Below, one piece after another: positions 9,008 to 17,982 of a stretch of DNA of 64,000 nucleotides. The notes under the pieces were generated by a model. That model searched no databases. It worked only from the letters and a program-made list of their open reading frames with translations, and had not been told where the DNA came from. The translations under genes were made by a program, and so were the position numbers. The stretch comes from Treponema sp. (GTDB lineage: Bacteria; Spirochaetota; Spirochaetia; Treponematales; Treponemataceae). The first letter of the stretch is position 1, and each line of letters begins with the position of its first letter. The DNA lies in assembly GCA_017549025.1 (NCBI GenBank), contig JAFYWB010000029.1:1-64000 (forward strand), in the 5' to 3' direction.

Positions 9008-10078
9008 CTAGACGGTACCCAAAACAGTTTGCTCGATTTTTCTCAGCTGGGAACGATACAAGCCAGTAATGTTGGTTCCGTAGTCTGCAATGAGCTGGAT
9101 AATGTTGCGAGGTGAATCCTCAGTGTCACGTCCATTGAGACGGTCTCCAGCATCTCCCAAGCCAGGCATAATGTAGGCTGAACTGTTCAAAACTGGATCC
9201 ATCCACAGGGTATAAACGGTACAGTTATCCAAGGCACGAACTACTCGCAGAGCACCCTTAAGAGCTGCAATGACGTTGAAGAACTTGATAGAACGAGGCT
9301 TAACCCCTTGGTCAAGCAGGTATTTAACTACCGTTACCAAGGAACCACCAGTAGCGTTCATGGGGTCTGCAAAGATAAGATCCTTGCCGTTCAATTCCTC
9401 CAGATTGAAGAAAGAATTCTTTAAGTCAAGAATGTATTCCATGTCATTTTCGTGCTTGGAATCGTTGCGTTTAATCTTGAACAAGGCAAAGGGTGTTACA
9501 AAGCCCTTGGAGGAATACTCCTCGATCTCCTTAGACATGATCATAGAAGGAAGCAATGCACCACGAAGCATAACACACATAACGGAATTCTCGATTTTGT
9601 GGTCAATGTCGGGAATCTTGTGAACGGAAAAGTTCTGAACAGGGGCTGTAACAGGGGTCTTTACCACAAGATAATTCTTGTCATCGGAGGGACTTCCTGT
9701 ATAAGCCTGACGGAACAGCATTTCGTAAGCACGCTGACTGTAGTAAACAAATTCCTGATGGTCAGTACGAATATCCCGAAGCTTTGCTATAACACGAGAG
9801 GCTTCTGCGTGGCTTCCTCGCTCGGTACAAAAGGAAAAAACCTGAAGACCAGGTACCTCGTTGCAGATTTCCTGCATAAGGTTACCCATTTCATTAAAAA
9901 CATCGATAACACGCTTTTCTTCAGCTGCAATGGAAGAACTAAAGCCTCCAGAAGAGATAATCTTGAATGAGCTCATGGCCTTTGCGTACAAGGCGTCCAT
10001 CTGGGCAAGATATGCCTGGTCTTTTTCTGTTAAATAACCATCCAAGGATTCTGCTTTCAAAATAATCTTTGAATCCAT
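9008..10078 (-). CDS. upp: Uracil phosphoribosyltransferase with N-terminal extension
   Basis: 356 aa, against about 208 for the usual enzyme. UPRT (pyrimidine salvage, uracil + PRPP to UMP) is recognised from the PRPP loop [10 protein letters not shown] and the uracil-binding [12 protein letters not shown] segment. Homology starts near residue 95 ([13 protein letters not shown] corresponds to the LRD..T..eFR start of standard UPRTs). That leaves about 80 extra N-terminal residues and about 40 after the uracil-binding loop. The start is supported by GGAGG 8 nt upstream of the ATG. A TATAAT-like box lies at 10115-10120 but no good -35 is visible. The extra domain could be regulatory; PRPP-site residues look intact. 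Confidence 0.9.
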   Translation of the reverse strand: MDSKIILKAESLDGYLTEKDQAYLAQMDALYAKAMSSFKIISSGGFSSSIAAEEKRVIDVFNEMGNLMQEICNEVPGLQVFSFCTERGSHAEASRVIAKLRDIRTDHQEFVYYSQRAYEMLFRQAYTGSPSDDKNYLVVKTPVTAPVQNFSVHKIPDIDHKIENSVMCVMLRGALLPSMIMSKEIEEYSSKGFVTPFALFKIKRNDSKHENDMEYILDLKNSFFNLEELNGKDLIFADPMNATGGSLVTVVKYLLDQGVKPRSIKFFNVIAALKGALRVVRALDNCTVYTLWMDPVLNSSAYIMPGLGDAGDRLNGRDTEDSPRNIIQLIADYGTNITGLYRSQLRKIEQTVLGTV

Positions 10079-10130
10079 CTTCGTACCTCCAAAATTAACT
10101 CTATATTCTATAAGATTATAGCCAAAGTCA

Positions 10131-11147
10131 TTATTGAAGCGCTTGCTTCAACAAGTCTCCTAAAACCGATTCAGAAAGAGTGACTCCTGAAATCTTTATG
10201 GTTGATGCTCCCAAAGAGGAATAGGTAAGGTCTAAACCAAGCCCACGAGTTACTAGCTTCAATACAGTTAAAGCAGGCTTCAGTGCACGCTCATCCGACA
10301 AGCCTAAATACCCCACAAAGGTATACTCCCCTTCTTTTTCTGTAGCATCTGATGAATAAGCTTGGGGAATGAAGCTTCCGTACAGGTCAGTCAGTGGAAG
10401 ATTTATGGGAAGAGATGCTTTCAGGATAGGAAGCACCACAGAAACCACATCTGGAATATAAAAGTCGATTGATGTACCAACTAAATTATTGCCTGACAAG
10501 GCTGAATTGTCAGTAAAAACTTGTTCATGCTCGGAAACAAATTGAACCAAGGGATTCTCTTCAGCAATTAAACTTCCCCCGATTTGCTGTTGGTAACTGT
10601 TTAAAAGGGAATCCACTTTGGGAGAAAGCACCATGAGGGAAGAGCTGGGAAATGCAATTTGAAAAGGAAGGTTTTGGTATTGATAATAAGAGCCAGTTAC
10701 AGGAATAGCTGAATCTTTGATTTTTTTCCAACCATTTTTTTCCTTAAGGGCAAACCCTAAGCCCAGCTTTGGAAAAGAGCCAGTGGCAACTGCAGAAAAG
10801 CTCTTACCCTTTACCGCTCCATAAATTGTATCAAAGCGCTTTGTAAGCTTTTGCGTATCCTGAGCCTTCATTTGTGGCTCAAAGGTTGTAATAAGCTGTG
10901 AAGCAAAATGTACATTATCTTGTACCGGAAAACACAGATAAATGTCAGCATCTTCCGGCAACAAAGATACATAATCAGTATCTGATACCATGCCTCTTTG
11001 ACTGGTACAACCAACCAAAAAGAACAAGGTTATCAGAACAAATCCCCAGATGGCAGCAAATTTACTGCCATTCTTGGGAAATGAAAAGAGAGACAAAGCT
11101 GTTGTTGCTCCATCAAGCCTTTTCAAGGGCAACACTCCAAACTGCAT
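10131..11147 (-). CDS. Putative lipoprotein, 300+ aa, unknown function
   Basis: A hydrophobic stretch followed by a lipobox ([14 protein letters not shown]) marks a lipoprotein; the mature part has about 290 residues and looks beta-rich, with [13 protein letters not shown] and Gly/Ser/Leu-rich strands. The first ATG (11147) overlaps ileS by 35 bp and gives an over-long 47-residue leader. TTG at 11126 (GGAG 8 nt upstream) or TTG at 11096 (GGAG 11 nt upstream) would give a more normal signal peptide, so the true start is uncertain. No family recognised. It lies directly downstream of ileS and is probably co-transcribed with it. Confidence 0.75.
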   Translation of the reverse strand: MQFGVLPLKRLDGATTALSLFSFPKNGSKFAAIWGFVLITLFFLVGCTSQRGMVSDTDYVSLLPEDADIYLCFPVQDNVHFASQLITTFEPQMKAQDTQKLTKRFDTIYGAVKGKSFSAVATGSFPKLGLGFALKEKNGWKKIKDSAIPVTGSYYQYQNLPFQIAFPSSSLMVLSPKVDSLLNSYQQQIGGSLIAEENPLVQFVSEHEQVFTDNSALSGNNLVGTSIDFYIPDVVSVVLPILKASLPINLPLTDLYGSFIPQAYSSDATEKEGEYTFVGYLGLSDERALKPALTVLKLVTRGLGLDLTYSSLGASTIKISGVTLSESVLGDLLKQALQ

Positions 11148-14100
11148 CCCCAGCTTCTACCTGGGTACCTGAAGGAAGAGCTTCTTCCCAATCAAGCTTT
11201 TCTGCCAAGGTTTCACCACGGATAAAGTCACCAAACTGACTGAAGGCATCCTTCAAGTCCTGGGTATCCTCGAGATTTCCAGCACTGGAAACCTTCAGAT
11301 TGATTCTGTCGGTAACAGAAAGACCACTTTCCTTGCGGAGACTCTGGATACCACGAATCAAGTCTCGGACATAGCCTTCTTTTTTCAGCTCGTCGGTAAT
11401 CTCTGAGTCAAGAGCTACGGTAAGAGTTCCCTCGTTTACCACCTTGAGATTTGCCTTTTCAATGCGGTCTACCATAATCTTAGTAGCGTCAAGTTCCACG
11501 GTTGTTCCTTGAACTTCAATGCTGAGGGTTGAGCCTTCCAGAATAGACTGAATAGAAGCCTGCTCCAGATCAGCAATGATTGCAGAAGCAGCCTTCATTA
11601 AGGGGCCCAACTCCTTACCCAAGGTACGGAAGTTTGCCTTTGCCTTGTATTCTACAAGCTCATCCTCCCGCTGGTGGAACACAACCTTCTTTACGTTCAG
11701 CTCTTCTCTGATGGATTCTTCCATTTCCAGCAATACCCGCTTTTCATCAGGATTTCTGGTAACGAATTCCACAGACTTCAAGGGCTGGCGAATCTTCAGG
11801 TTGTACTGGTAACGCAGAGAGCGTCCCATGGAAACAGCCTTTTGAACAGTATCCATCTTGAATTCCAGCTCCAAGTCACGGTGAGCTTCATTGTATACAG
11901 GGTAATCTGCCAGGTGGACAGATTCTGGGTCATCTTCGTTACGCAGGTTCAGCCACATACTTTCTGTAATAAATGGTACTACAGGAGCGGCTACCTTTGC
12001 AAAGGTTTTCAGTGCCCAGTACAGGGTCTCGTAGGCTTCATTCTTGTCACCATCGTTTTCGCTCTTCCAGAAGCGGCGGCGGCTACGACGAATATACCAG
12101 TTGTTCAGCTGGTCGATGTAGGCCACAATGGGGTCAATGGCCTTGGACAGGTCATAGGCATCCATGGCCACAGTAACATCCTGCACCATCTTCTGGGTGA
12201 TGGAAAGCAACCAGCGGTCCAGAGGATTAACGGGAAGGTTCTCCGTAAAACCATGTCCCTTAGCCTGGATTCCGTCAATATTGGCATAGGTAACAAAGAA
12301 GCTGTAGCTATTCCACAGGGGAATGAGGATTCCCTTGAGAACATCACGAACACCATCGTCGCTGTATTTCAGATCGTCGGCCTTTACAGCGGTGGAATGC
12401 ATCAGGAATAGACGGATGGCGTCTGCACCAAACATCTTCACAGCCTCTGCAGGGTCGGTGTAGTTTCTCAGACTCTTGGACATCTTCTTTCCGTCGGAGG
12501 CCAGAATCAAACCGCTTACGATACAGTTGTCAAAGGCGGGGCGGTCAAAGAGGGCTGCAGCCAAAACGGTCAGTGAATAGAACCAACCACGAGTCTGGTC
12601 AAGTCCCTCGGAGATGAAGTCTGCGGGGAAATGGCTTTCAAAGTATTCCTTGTTTTCAAAAGGATAGTGGTTCTGGGCATAGGGCATGGAACCAGATTCA
12701 AACCAGCAGTCCAAAACCTCTGGGATGCGGGTCATGGTACCACCGCACTGGCAAGGAATAGTGATTTCGTCTACAAAGTGCTTGTGCAGGTCTTCTGGGT
12801 AGATACCGGAAAGCTCCTTCAGCTCCTGGCGACTTCCCACACAATGGGTTTTGCCACAGTCGGGACACTTCCACACAGGAATGGGATTTCCCCAGTAGCG
12901 GTTACGGCTAATGGCCCAGTCACGAGCACCTTCCAGCCACTTACCAAAGCGACCGTTTTTGATGTGGTCAGGCTGCCAGGTGATTTTCTGGTTGGCGGCT
13001 ACCATCTTGTGGCGAATGTCCTCTACCTTTACGAACCAGCTGCCAACGGCACGGTAAATCAGGGGGCTGGAACAACGCCAGCAGAAGGGATAGGAGTGGA
13101 GAATCTGGTCTCGTTTTACCAGCTTTCCTTCCTGCTTGAGGCGGTCGATGATGTCCTTGTCGCAGTCCTTTACGAAGCGGCCCTTGTACTCAGGCACCTC
13201 GTCGGTAAACTTACACTCATTGTCGATGGGGCAAACGGTGGGTACACCTGTTCCCTTGAATACCTTGTTGTCGTCTTCACCAAAGCCAGGGGCGGTGTGA
13301 ACGATACCAGTTCCGTCCTCTGTGGTAACAAAGTCTCCGTTTAATACACGGAAGGCTCCAATAGAAGGAGGATTGCCGTCAGAACCGTCGGTGGCTTCCT
13401 TCAGCTGGGCAAAATAGGGGAACAGAGGCTCATAGCGAGTGCCGATCAGCTCACTTCCCTTCTTCTTCCACAGGATGGTACATTCTTCAGGCTTCTTGTA
13501 ATAAGCTCCCAAGCGGCTTTCTGCCAAGATGTAGCATTCGTTGCCGTCGGCTACCTTTACGTAGTCGATGTCGGGGCCCATGGTAAGTCCCAGGTTGGAG
13601 GGCAAGGTCCAAGGAGTGGTGGTCCAGGCTAAAAGATAGGTGGAACCATTGGCCATGTCGCTGTCGTTGCTGTTAGGCCCAGCCTCGGTTACCTTGAAGC
13701 GGATGGTAATGGCAGGGTCGTGAACTTCCTTGTAGCCACCCAGAGCCAGCTCGTGGTTGGAAAGAACGGTGGAACAGCGGGGACAGTATGGCAGAATGTA
13801 GTGGCCCTCGTACAAAAGCCCCTTTTCCCACAGGCTCTTGAGAACCCACCAAATGGATTCCATGTAGTCGGGGTTCATGGTTTTGTAGTCATTCTCAAAG
13901 TCTACCCAGCGGCCCAAGCGAGTGATGGTCTGCTCCCACTCGTTTACATAGCGGAGAACGCTGGCACGACAAGCCTCGTTGAACTTAGCTACACCGTAGG
14001 ATTCAATGTCGGTCTTGGAATTCAGTCCCAATTCCTTTTCGATAAGGTTTTCTACAGGAAGACCGTGGCAGTCCCAACCAAAGCGACGCTCCACACGATA

Positions 14101-14328
14101 GCCCTTCATGGTCTGGTAGCGGGGAATAATATCCTTGATGGTGCTGGGAATGAAGTGGCCAAAATGAGGCATTCCTGTTGCAAAGGGAGGTCCGTCATAG
14201 AATACGTACTCCTGGCTATCCTTACGCTGGGCAATGGACTTCTTGAAAATATCTTTTTCCTTCCAGAATGAAAGAACTTCCTCCTCCTGTGCGGGGAAAT
14301 TCGCCTTTGGGTCAACAGGTTTATACAA
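11113..14328 (-). CDS. ileS: Isoleucyl-tRNA synthetase, eukaryote-like (type 2)
   Basis: Charges tRNA-Ile. I choose TTG at 14328 (1071 aa) because AGGAGG lies 7 nt upstream and the protein then begins MYKPVDPK; a GTG 30 bp earlier has no such site. Class I signatures: HFGHF (the HIGH motif, near residue 56) in PHFGHFIPSTIKDI, and KMSKS near residue 614 (DGKKMSKSLRNY). RRFGWDCHGLPVE and the length match the eukaryote-like type 2 IleRS group, which in other bacteria is often insensitive to mupirocin. The insert with TTPWTLPSN is the CP1 editing domain. No T-box leader is visible upstream. Confidence 0.95.
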   Translation of the reverse strand: MYKPVDPKANFPAQEEEVLSFWKEKDIFKKSIAQRKDSQEYVFYDGPPFATGMPHFGHFIPSTIKDIIPRYQTMKGYRVERRFGWDCHGLPVENLIEKELGLNSKTDIESYGVAKFNEACRASVLRYVNEWEQTITRLGRWVDFENDYKTMNPDYMESIWWVLKSLWEKGLLYEGHYILPYCPRCSTVLSNHELALGGYKEVHDPAITIRFKVTEAGPNSNDSDMANGSTYLLAWTTTPWTLPSNLGLTMGPDIDYVKVADGNECYILAESRLGAYYKKPEECTILWKKKGSELIGTRYEPLFPYFAQLKEATDGSDGNPPSIGAFRVLNGDFVTTEDGTGIVHTAPGFGEDDNKVFKGTGVPTVCPIDNECKFTDEVPEYKGRFVKDCDKDIIDRLKQEGKLVKRDQILHSYPFCWRCSSPLIYRAVGSWFVKVEDIRHKMVAANQKITWQPDHIKNGRFGKWLEGARDWAISRNRYWGNPIPVWKCPDCGKTHCVGSRQELKELSGIYPEDLHKHFVDEITIPCQCGGTMTRIPEVLDCWFESGSMPYAQNHYPFENKEYFESHFPADFISEGLDQTRGWFYSLTVLAAALFDRPAFDNCIVSGLILASDGKKMSKSLRNYTDPAEAVKMFGADAIRLFLMHSTAVKADDLKYSDDGVRDVLKGILIPLWNSYSFFVTYANIDGIQAKGHGFTENLPVNPLDRWLLSITQKMVQDVTVAMDAYDLSKAIDPIVAYIDQLNNWYIRRSRRRFWKSENDGDKNEAYETLYWALKTFAKVAAPVVPFITESMWLNLRNEDDPESVHLADYPVYNEAHRDLELEFKMDTVQKAVSMGRSLRYQYNLKIRQPLKSVEFVTRNPDEKRVLLEMEESIREELNVKKVVFHQREDELVEYKAKANFRTLGKELGPLMKAASAIIADLEQASIQSILEGSTLSIEVQGTTVELDATKIMVDRIEKANLKVVNEGTLTVALDSEITDELKKEGYVRDLIRGIQSLRKESGLSVTDRINLKVSSAGNLEDTQDLKDAFSQFGDFIRGETLAEKLDWEEALPSGTQVEAGDAVWSVALEKA

Positions 14329-14423
14329 AACAGCTCCTCCTGAGTTGGTCTGCTGCACAATGACAAGTCACCATGCAATGATAGACCACTACGTTTATTC
14401 AAGGTAGTATGCCATATTTTGTG

Positions 14424-14469
14424 AAAAAAATAAAGTGGGAGGACGGAGGGAGGCTAGCAATAACCTCCC
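14424..14469 (-). terminator. Possible terminator after the Eis-like gene
   Basis: On the minus strand GGGAGG (from 14464-14469) can pair with CCTCCC at 14448-14453 or 14437-14442; the more distant pairing is followed after six bases by a T-run (A7 at 14424-14430). The distance from stem to T-run makes it imperfect. Confidence 0.45.
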
Positions 14470-14483
14470 AGAAGGAGATTTTC

Positions 14484-15692
14484 CTAGAAGTAGTCTGAGA
14501 AATACGGTGTCTGCTGCTCGATGGCGTCTTCCAGCATGTCCACTATGGCCTCGGAGCAACGGAGGCGACCAATCTTGTTCAGGTAGTCGGGATTTTTGTA
14601 GCCCAAAAGCATGGTGGTCATGGTTTGGATGTCGATTTGGTCTCGGAACCGCTTGGTGCTGGGCTCCACGGTGCCGTGGCCGTGGCGGTCTATGGTAAGG
14701 GTGAAGGAGCCTTGGTTCCAGGGCAGCAAGGGATCTGACAGGGTGAAATTCCACACACGCTTCCTGTTGTCTGGCTTAAAAGGATAGCGGGCAATGAACT
14801 CCCGAATATCCACAATGCGGGCCATAAAATAGGGGGAAATATCCTCCTTGATTTTTGCGTCCTCCAACAAAAAGGCCAAAGGCTCATCGGTGTAGGTTTG
14901 TCCCACCACCTTGGAAATCATGGAAAAATGGGCGCTGATGAAATTCCACAAGCCGGTGCGGGCTTCTTCGTTTAGGAAAATCATTTCCTTCAGGTGGAAT
15001 ACCTCGTCAGCAATCCAGTAAATGAGATAGCCTTCCAGCTCATCCTTATTGCTGTAGTAAACGGCGGCGTTCACATCGTCGGAATCCCACATAAAGTACT
15101 CGTTCCAGGCCAAGTCGTCACGGATAAGGGCACCGTGGGTGCGGGCGGAAAACTTGTTGTACACCTCCTTGATTTCCTCTCCAGAAACAGGCACACGGCG
15201 AATCTCTCCAGAAACCTTCTTGTTTTTAGGCAGCTGATAGTCTTGAATCTCGTAGGTAATCTTGTCGCTGATAATTTCCCAGCCCTTGTGACGATAGAAG
15301 GGAATGGAATAGGGATACAGATAGGAAATGTACTGCCCCCTATCCCGCATTTCGTGGAGGGCTCGTTCAAGGAGCTTGTTCATGAGGCCGTGGTTGGCGT
15401 ACTCAGGATAGGTTCCCACTCCCGTAAGGCCACCCATGTCGTAGATTTGGCTGAAAATCCGCACCTTCATGGGATACACCACGCACTGGGAAATAAGCTC
15501 CTCTCCGTCAAACCAGCCCAAAACTTGAGCCTGCTGGAAATTAGGTAGCTTTGCCCGAAGGATTTCCTTTTCCTCCCAGCCCACCTCCTGCAGCACGTGC
15601 TTGGTTACCTGAAACACATACTTCAAAAGCTGGTTGTACTGTTCTACCTGCTCCACCACCACCTTTTTCAGGGTGAACTTATCCTTTTTCAT
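14484..15692 (-). CDS. Eis-like GNAT N-acetyltransferase
   Basis: 402 aa. The N-terminal half is a GNAT acetyl-CoA fold: GGLTGVGTYPEYANHGLMNKL around residue 90 resembles the acetyl-CoA loop (V.v.P.yRg.G...L), followed by SYLYPYSIPFYRHKGWEI. A second GNAT-like unit and a C-terminal sterol-carrier-like domain (about 300-400, with GSFTLTIDRHGHGTVEPS) match the Eis family of multi-acetylating enzymes. Mycobacterial Eis modifies aminoglycosides and proteins; the substrate here is unknown. A strong GGGAGG site precedes the ATG. It lies between mutY and ileS on the same strand. Confidence 0.85.
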   Translation of the reverse strand: MKKDKFTLKKVVVEQVEQYNQLLKYVFQVTKHVLQEVGWEEKEILRAKLPNFQQAQVLGWFDGEELISQCVVYPMKVRIFSQIYDMGGLTGVGTYPEYANHGLMNKLLERALHEMRDRGQYISYLYPYSIPFYRHKGWEIISDKITYEIQDYQLPKNKKVSGEIRRVPVSGEEIKEVYNKFSARTHGALIRDDLAWNEYFMWDSDDVNAAVYYSNKDELEGYLIYWIADEVFHLKEMIFLNEEARTGLWNFISAHFSMISKVVGQTYTDEPLAFLLEDAKIKEDISPYFMARIVDIREFIARYPFKPDNRKRVWNFTLSDPLLPWNQGSFTLTIDRHGHGTVEPSTKRFRDQIDIQTMTTMLLGYKNPDYLNKIGRLRCSEAIVDMLEDAIEQQTPYFSDYF

Positions 15693-15724
15693 GGTTTACC
15701 TCCCAGTAAAACGCAGGATGCAAT

Positions 15725-16639
15725 CTATCGATTTTCGTTGATGCAATACAGGTCTCCCTGCCGACACACCATTCCTTCTGCCACAAGACTTTCTGCAGCC
15801 GACTCAAGACGATACAGCTCTATGCCAGACTCACCTTCTATGTCCTTGAGACACAAGGCATTACCCTGAGTCTGTGTAAGGCTTCTTACAATAGCTCCAC
15901 GTGCCTGACGCAAAGAGCCTTGAAACTTAGACTGACGGCTGTAATGGAGGCTTCTGCGGTTGGGGTTTGCAGTGCTTTTTTTAAGCCGAGCGCCATAGTC
16001 CATCAGGGCGTAGTACCAGGTTCTAGGATCCTCATGGTACAAGGAGGCCTCTATCAGGGGCATGAGACTAGAATCTGCCACCTTGTCCTTGGCAGGCGTG
16101 ATTCCTTCAGCAGGCTCTTTGTGACCACCCTCCTGTCCTGAGGGAAAACCGTCCCTAGGAAAAAACAAGAACAGGTACACGGAGCGAATATTTGTCTCAA
16201 TAAAGACCTCTGGCTTGTTGAAGGCAAAGGTGGCCACAGCTCTGGCTGTGTAGGGCCCCACTCCCCGCAATTTTTCCAATTCCCTGGCACTGGAAGGAAA
16301 GACTCCACCTAATTCCTCCACCACCTGACGGCAAGCCTCCTGCAGATAACCTGCCCTGCGGTTGTAACCAAGGCCACTCCAAGCGGCTAGCACCTGGGAA
16401 AAGGGGGCTTGAGCAAGGGCTTGGGCGGTGGGAAACTCCTGCAGCCAATTCTGGTACTTTGGCACCACCCGCTCTGTTTGGGTTTGCTGCAGCATCAGCT
16501 CTGACACGAGAATTTCGTAGGGGTCATGTGTTTCCCGCCAAGGAAAGGAGCGCCCCTCCTGCCGATAAAAGTCCAGAATCATGGACTGGAACTCTTGTAC
16601 GCTGGAGCCGTTGGGCAGGATAAAAGAGGAATTTTCCAT
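15725..16639 (-). CDS. mutY: A/G-specific adenine glycosylase-like protein without Fe-S cluster
   Basis: 304 aa from ATG at 16639, which overlaps the upstream stop (TAATG). It is an HhH-GPD base-excision enzyme: SELMLQQTQTERV carries the adenine-recognising Glu47, and LRGVGPYTARAVATFAF is the helix-hairpin-helix. Two departures from classical MutY: the catalytic Asp position (LDGNV/DTNV) is Glu148 in FIETNIRSV, and the four-Cys [4Fe-4S] motif after the helix domain is absent (DYGARLKKSTANPNRRS has no Cys). The C-terminal NUDIX-like 8-oxoG domain is also missing. Clusterless MutY relatives are known, so it may be active; specificity needs testing. Confidence 0.85.
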   Translation of the reverse strand: MENSSFILPNGSSVQEFQSMILDFYRQEGRSFPWRETHDPYEILVSELMLQQTQTERVVPKYQNWLQEFPTAQALAQAPFSQVLAAWSGLGYNRRAGYLQEACRQVVEELGGVFPSSARELEKLRGVGPYTARAVATFAFNKPEVFIETNIRSVYLFLFFPRDGFPSGQEGGHKEPAEGITPAKDKVADSSLMPLIEASLYHEDPRTWYYALMDYGARLKKSTANPNRRSLHYSRQSKFQGSLRQARGAIVRSLTQTQGNALCLKDIEGESGIELYRLESAAESLVAEGMVCRQGDLYCINENR

Positions 16640-17217
16640 TAGCAAGCTTCTACAAGGCCCCGCTGATGCAGCTCCTGCAGAATCAGCTCCACAATTTCAT
16701 CTGGCTTATGGAGGGCAGTATCGATAATCAGGTGGCAAAAGCCGTAGTCGTTGTTGTCGATTTCGTACAGCTGCTGGTAGCGGGCGGAATCCTCACGGTC
16801 ACGCATGGCGGTAAAGGCTTTGATTTCTTCCAAGTCCCCGCCCTCTCGGTTCAGGATACGGCGAGCACGAACATCTTCGTCTGCCAAGAGGAATACCTTG
16901 AGATCTGCATCCTTCAGCATCCAGACGGCAAGGCGGGAGCCCAAAACGCAGGATTCCTCCAAGGCCAAGGCTACCTGACGGCCATCCACCTGACGGTCAA
17001 AGCTGTCGTCGGTTTTTGCCCGCTCTATGATTTCTGCTAGGGAAAAGCCAATGTCCTTGGCAAGATTACGGAATGTGTAGTTGATGAGTTTGATTCCAAG
17101 CCGCTGGGCTAACATAGTACTGACAGTGGTATTTCCGCAACCACTTTTGCCAGAAATAGCGATACGAAGCTCCTTGCCCTGGGGAACAGCATAGTTTCCG
17201 GGAACGATATGGTTCAT
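16639..17217 (-). CDS. CMP kinase-like P-loop kinase
   Basis: 192 aa from the ATG at 17217, where AGAGGTG lies 4 nt upstream; the longer in-frame ORF (to 17304) runs through the promoter and has no such site. The Walker A motif AISGKSGCGNTT plus RLGIKLINY and the DRQVDGRQ substrate segment match the archaeal-type cytidylate kinase group (phosphorylates CMP/dCMP). The short LID region RREGGD-like (NREGGDLEEIKAF) fits. It is coupled to mutY by TAATG. Some members of this family phosphorylate other small molecules, so the substrate is probable but not certain. Confidence 0.8.
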   Translation of the reverse strand: MNHIVPGNYAVPQGKELRIAISGKSGCGNTTVSTMLAQRLGIKLINYTFRNLAKDIGFSLAEIIERAKTDDSFDRQVDGRQVALALEESCVLGSRLAVWMLKDADLKVFLLADEDVRARRILNREGGDLEEIKAFTAMRDREDSARYQQLYEIDNNDYGFCHLIIDTALHKPDEIVELILQELHQRGLVEAC

Positions 17218-17262
17218 GAACACCTCTCTTGGTCTAAAAAATGTATGGTAACTCCTGTTTCT

Positions 17263-17292
17263 ATTGTACAATATGGAAAGGCTTTCTGTCGA
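17263..17292 (-). promoter_or_regulatory. Sigma-70-type promoter for CMP kinase-mutY
   Basis: On the minus strand TCGACA (17287-17292), an 18-nt spacer and TACAAT (17263-17268), about 45 nt before the start codon. Confidence 0.5.
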
Positions 17293-17321
17293 TACCTCGG
17301 GCAAGGGGGTGGGAGGTGGAG

Positions 17322-17900
17322 TTACAGGGAAGACCTTAGTTCCTGTATCAGCTGCTCGCTTTTTGCAAAGGAATGAGTCAGCATTTCCAGTAGCTGGGAA
17401 GTGGTGAAGGTGCTCTCTTCCGTTGGTACAAATGGATTTTTTATGTCCAAGTTGTAGCCGTTGTTTTTAAGCACCTCAATTCCGACTTTCCAGGCTTGTT
17501 CATTTTCTACAGGATTATTCCACCACGCTTTTAATGAATCAAATTCCTTCTTTTGGATTGGCTTTGTTTTGGAATAGGATTTTTGGCCTTCTGGAAGCCT
17601 GTGCTCCCAATAAAAAATCTCCTTTGTGGGCTCTCCCTTTGTAAAAAATAGCAGGTTGGTAGCTACAGATGCATAGGGCTGAAAAACAGAATTGGGCAAG
17701 CGGACAATGGTGTGCACGTTGCATTTTTCTAAAAATTCTTGTCGAATCCGCTGTTTTACTCCATCTCCTGTTAAGGAGCCATCTGGAAGAACGATGGCAG
17801 CACGGCCACCATCACGCAAATAACGAATCATCAGCAGTAGGAACAAGTCTGCACTTTCTGTGGTGCGGAACTGGGCAGGATACAATGCTATCTTTGCCAT
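17322..17900 (-). pseudogene. HsdM (type I DNA methyltransferase) C-terminal remnant
   Basis: About 192 aa from ATG at 17900 (GGAG 7 nt upstream); the open frame extends to 18008 into the end of lon but that part shows no HsdM similarity. The visible sequence matches only the last third of HsdM: ADLFLLLMIRYLRDGGRAAIVLPDG, then IVRLPNSVFQPYASVATNLLFF. The N-terminal helical domain, the SAM-binding FxGxG motif and the catalytic NPPF/Y motif are all missing (intact HsdM is about 500 aa or more). No hsdS or hsdR is near. It is best read as a decayed piece of a lost or moved restriction-modification locus, though it could still be translated. Confidence 0.75.
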
Positions 17901-17982
17901 GGATTTGCTCCTTTGTTGCCACAGAGATTCTGAATGTCCACGACGTTTCCGGGGAATCAGCCTCCCGCCCTTCCCTCCGAGT

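Noticed and set aside
11674-13344. Long antisense frames opposite ileS (245 and 237 aa)
   Set aside because: They mirror the conserved ileS coding sequence and show no protein features of their own.
14329-14483. T-box or riboswitch before ileS
   Set aside because: No conserved T-box sequence, no specifier stem and no terminator-antiterminator pair is visible; the region holds only the Eis-like gene's probable terminator.
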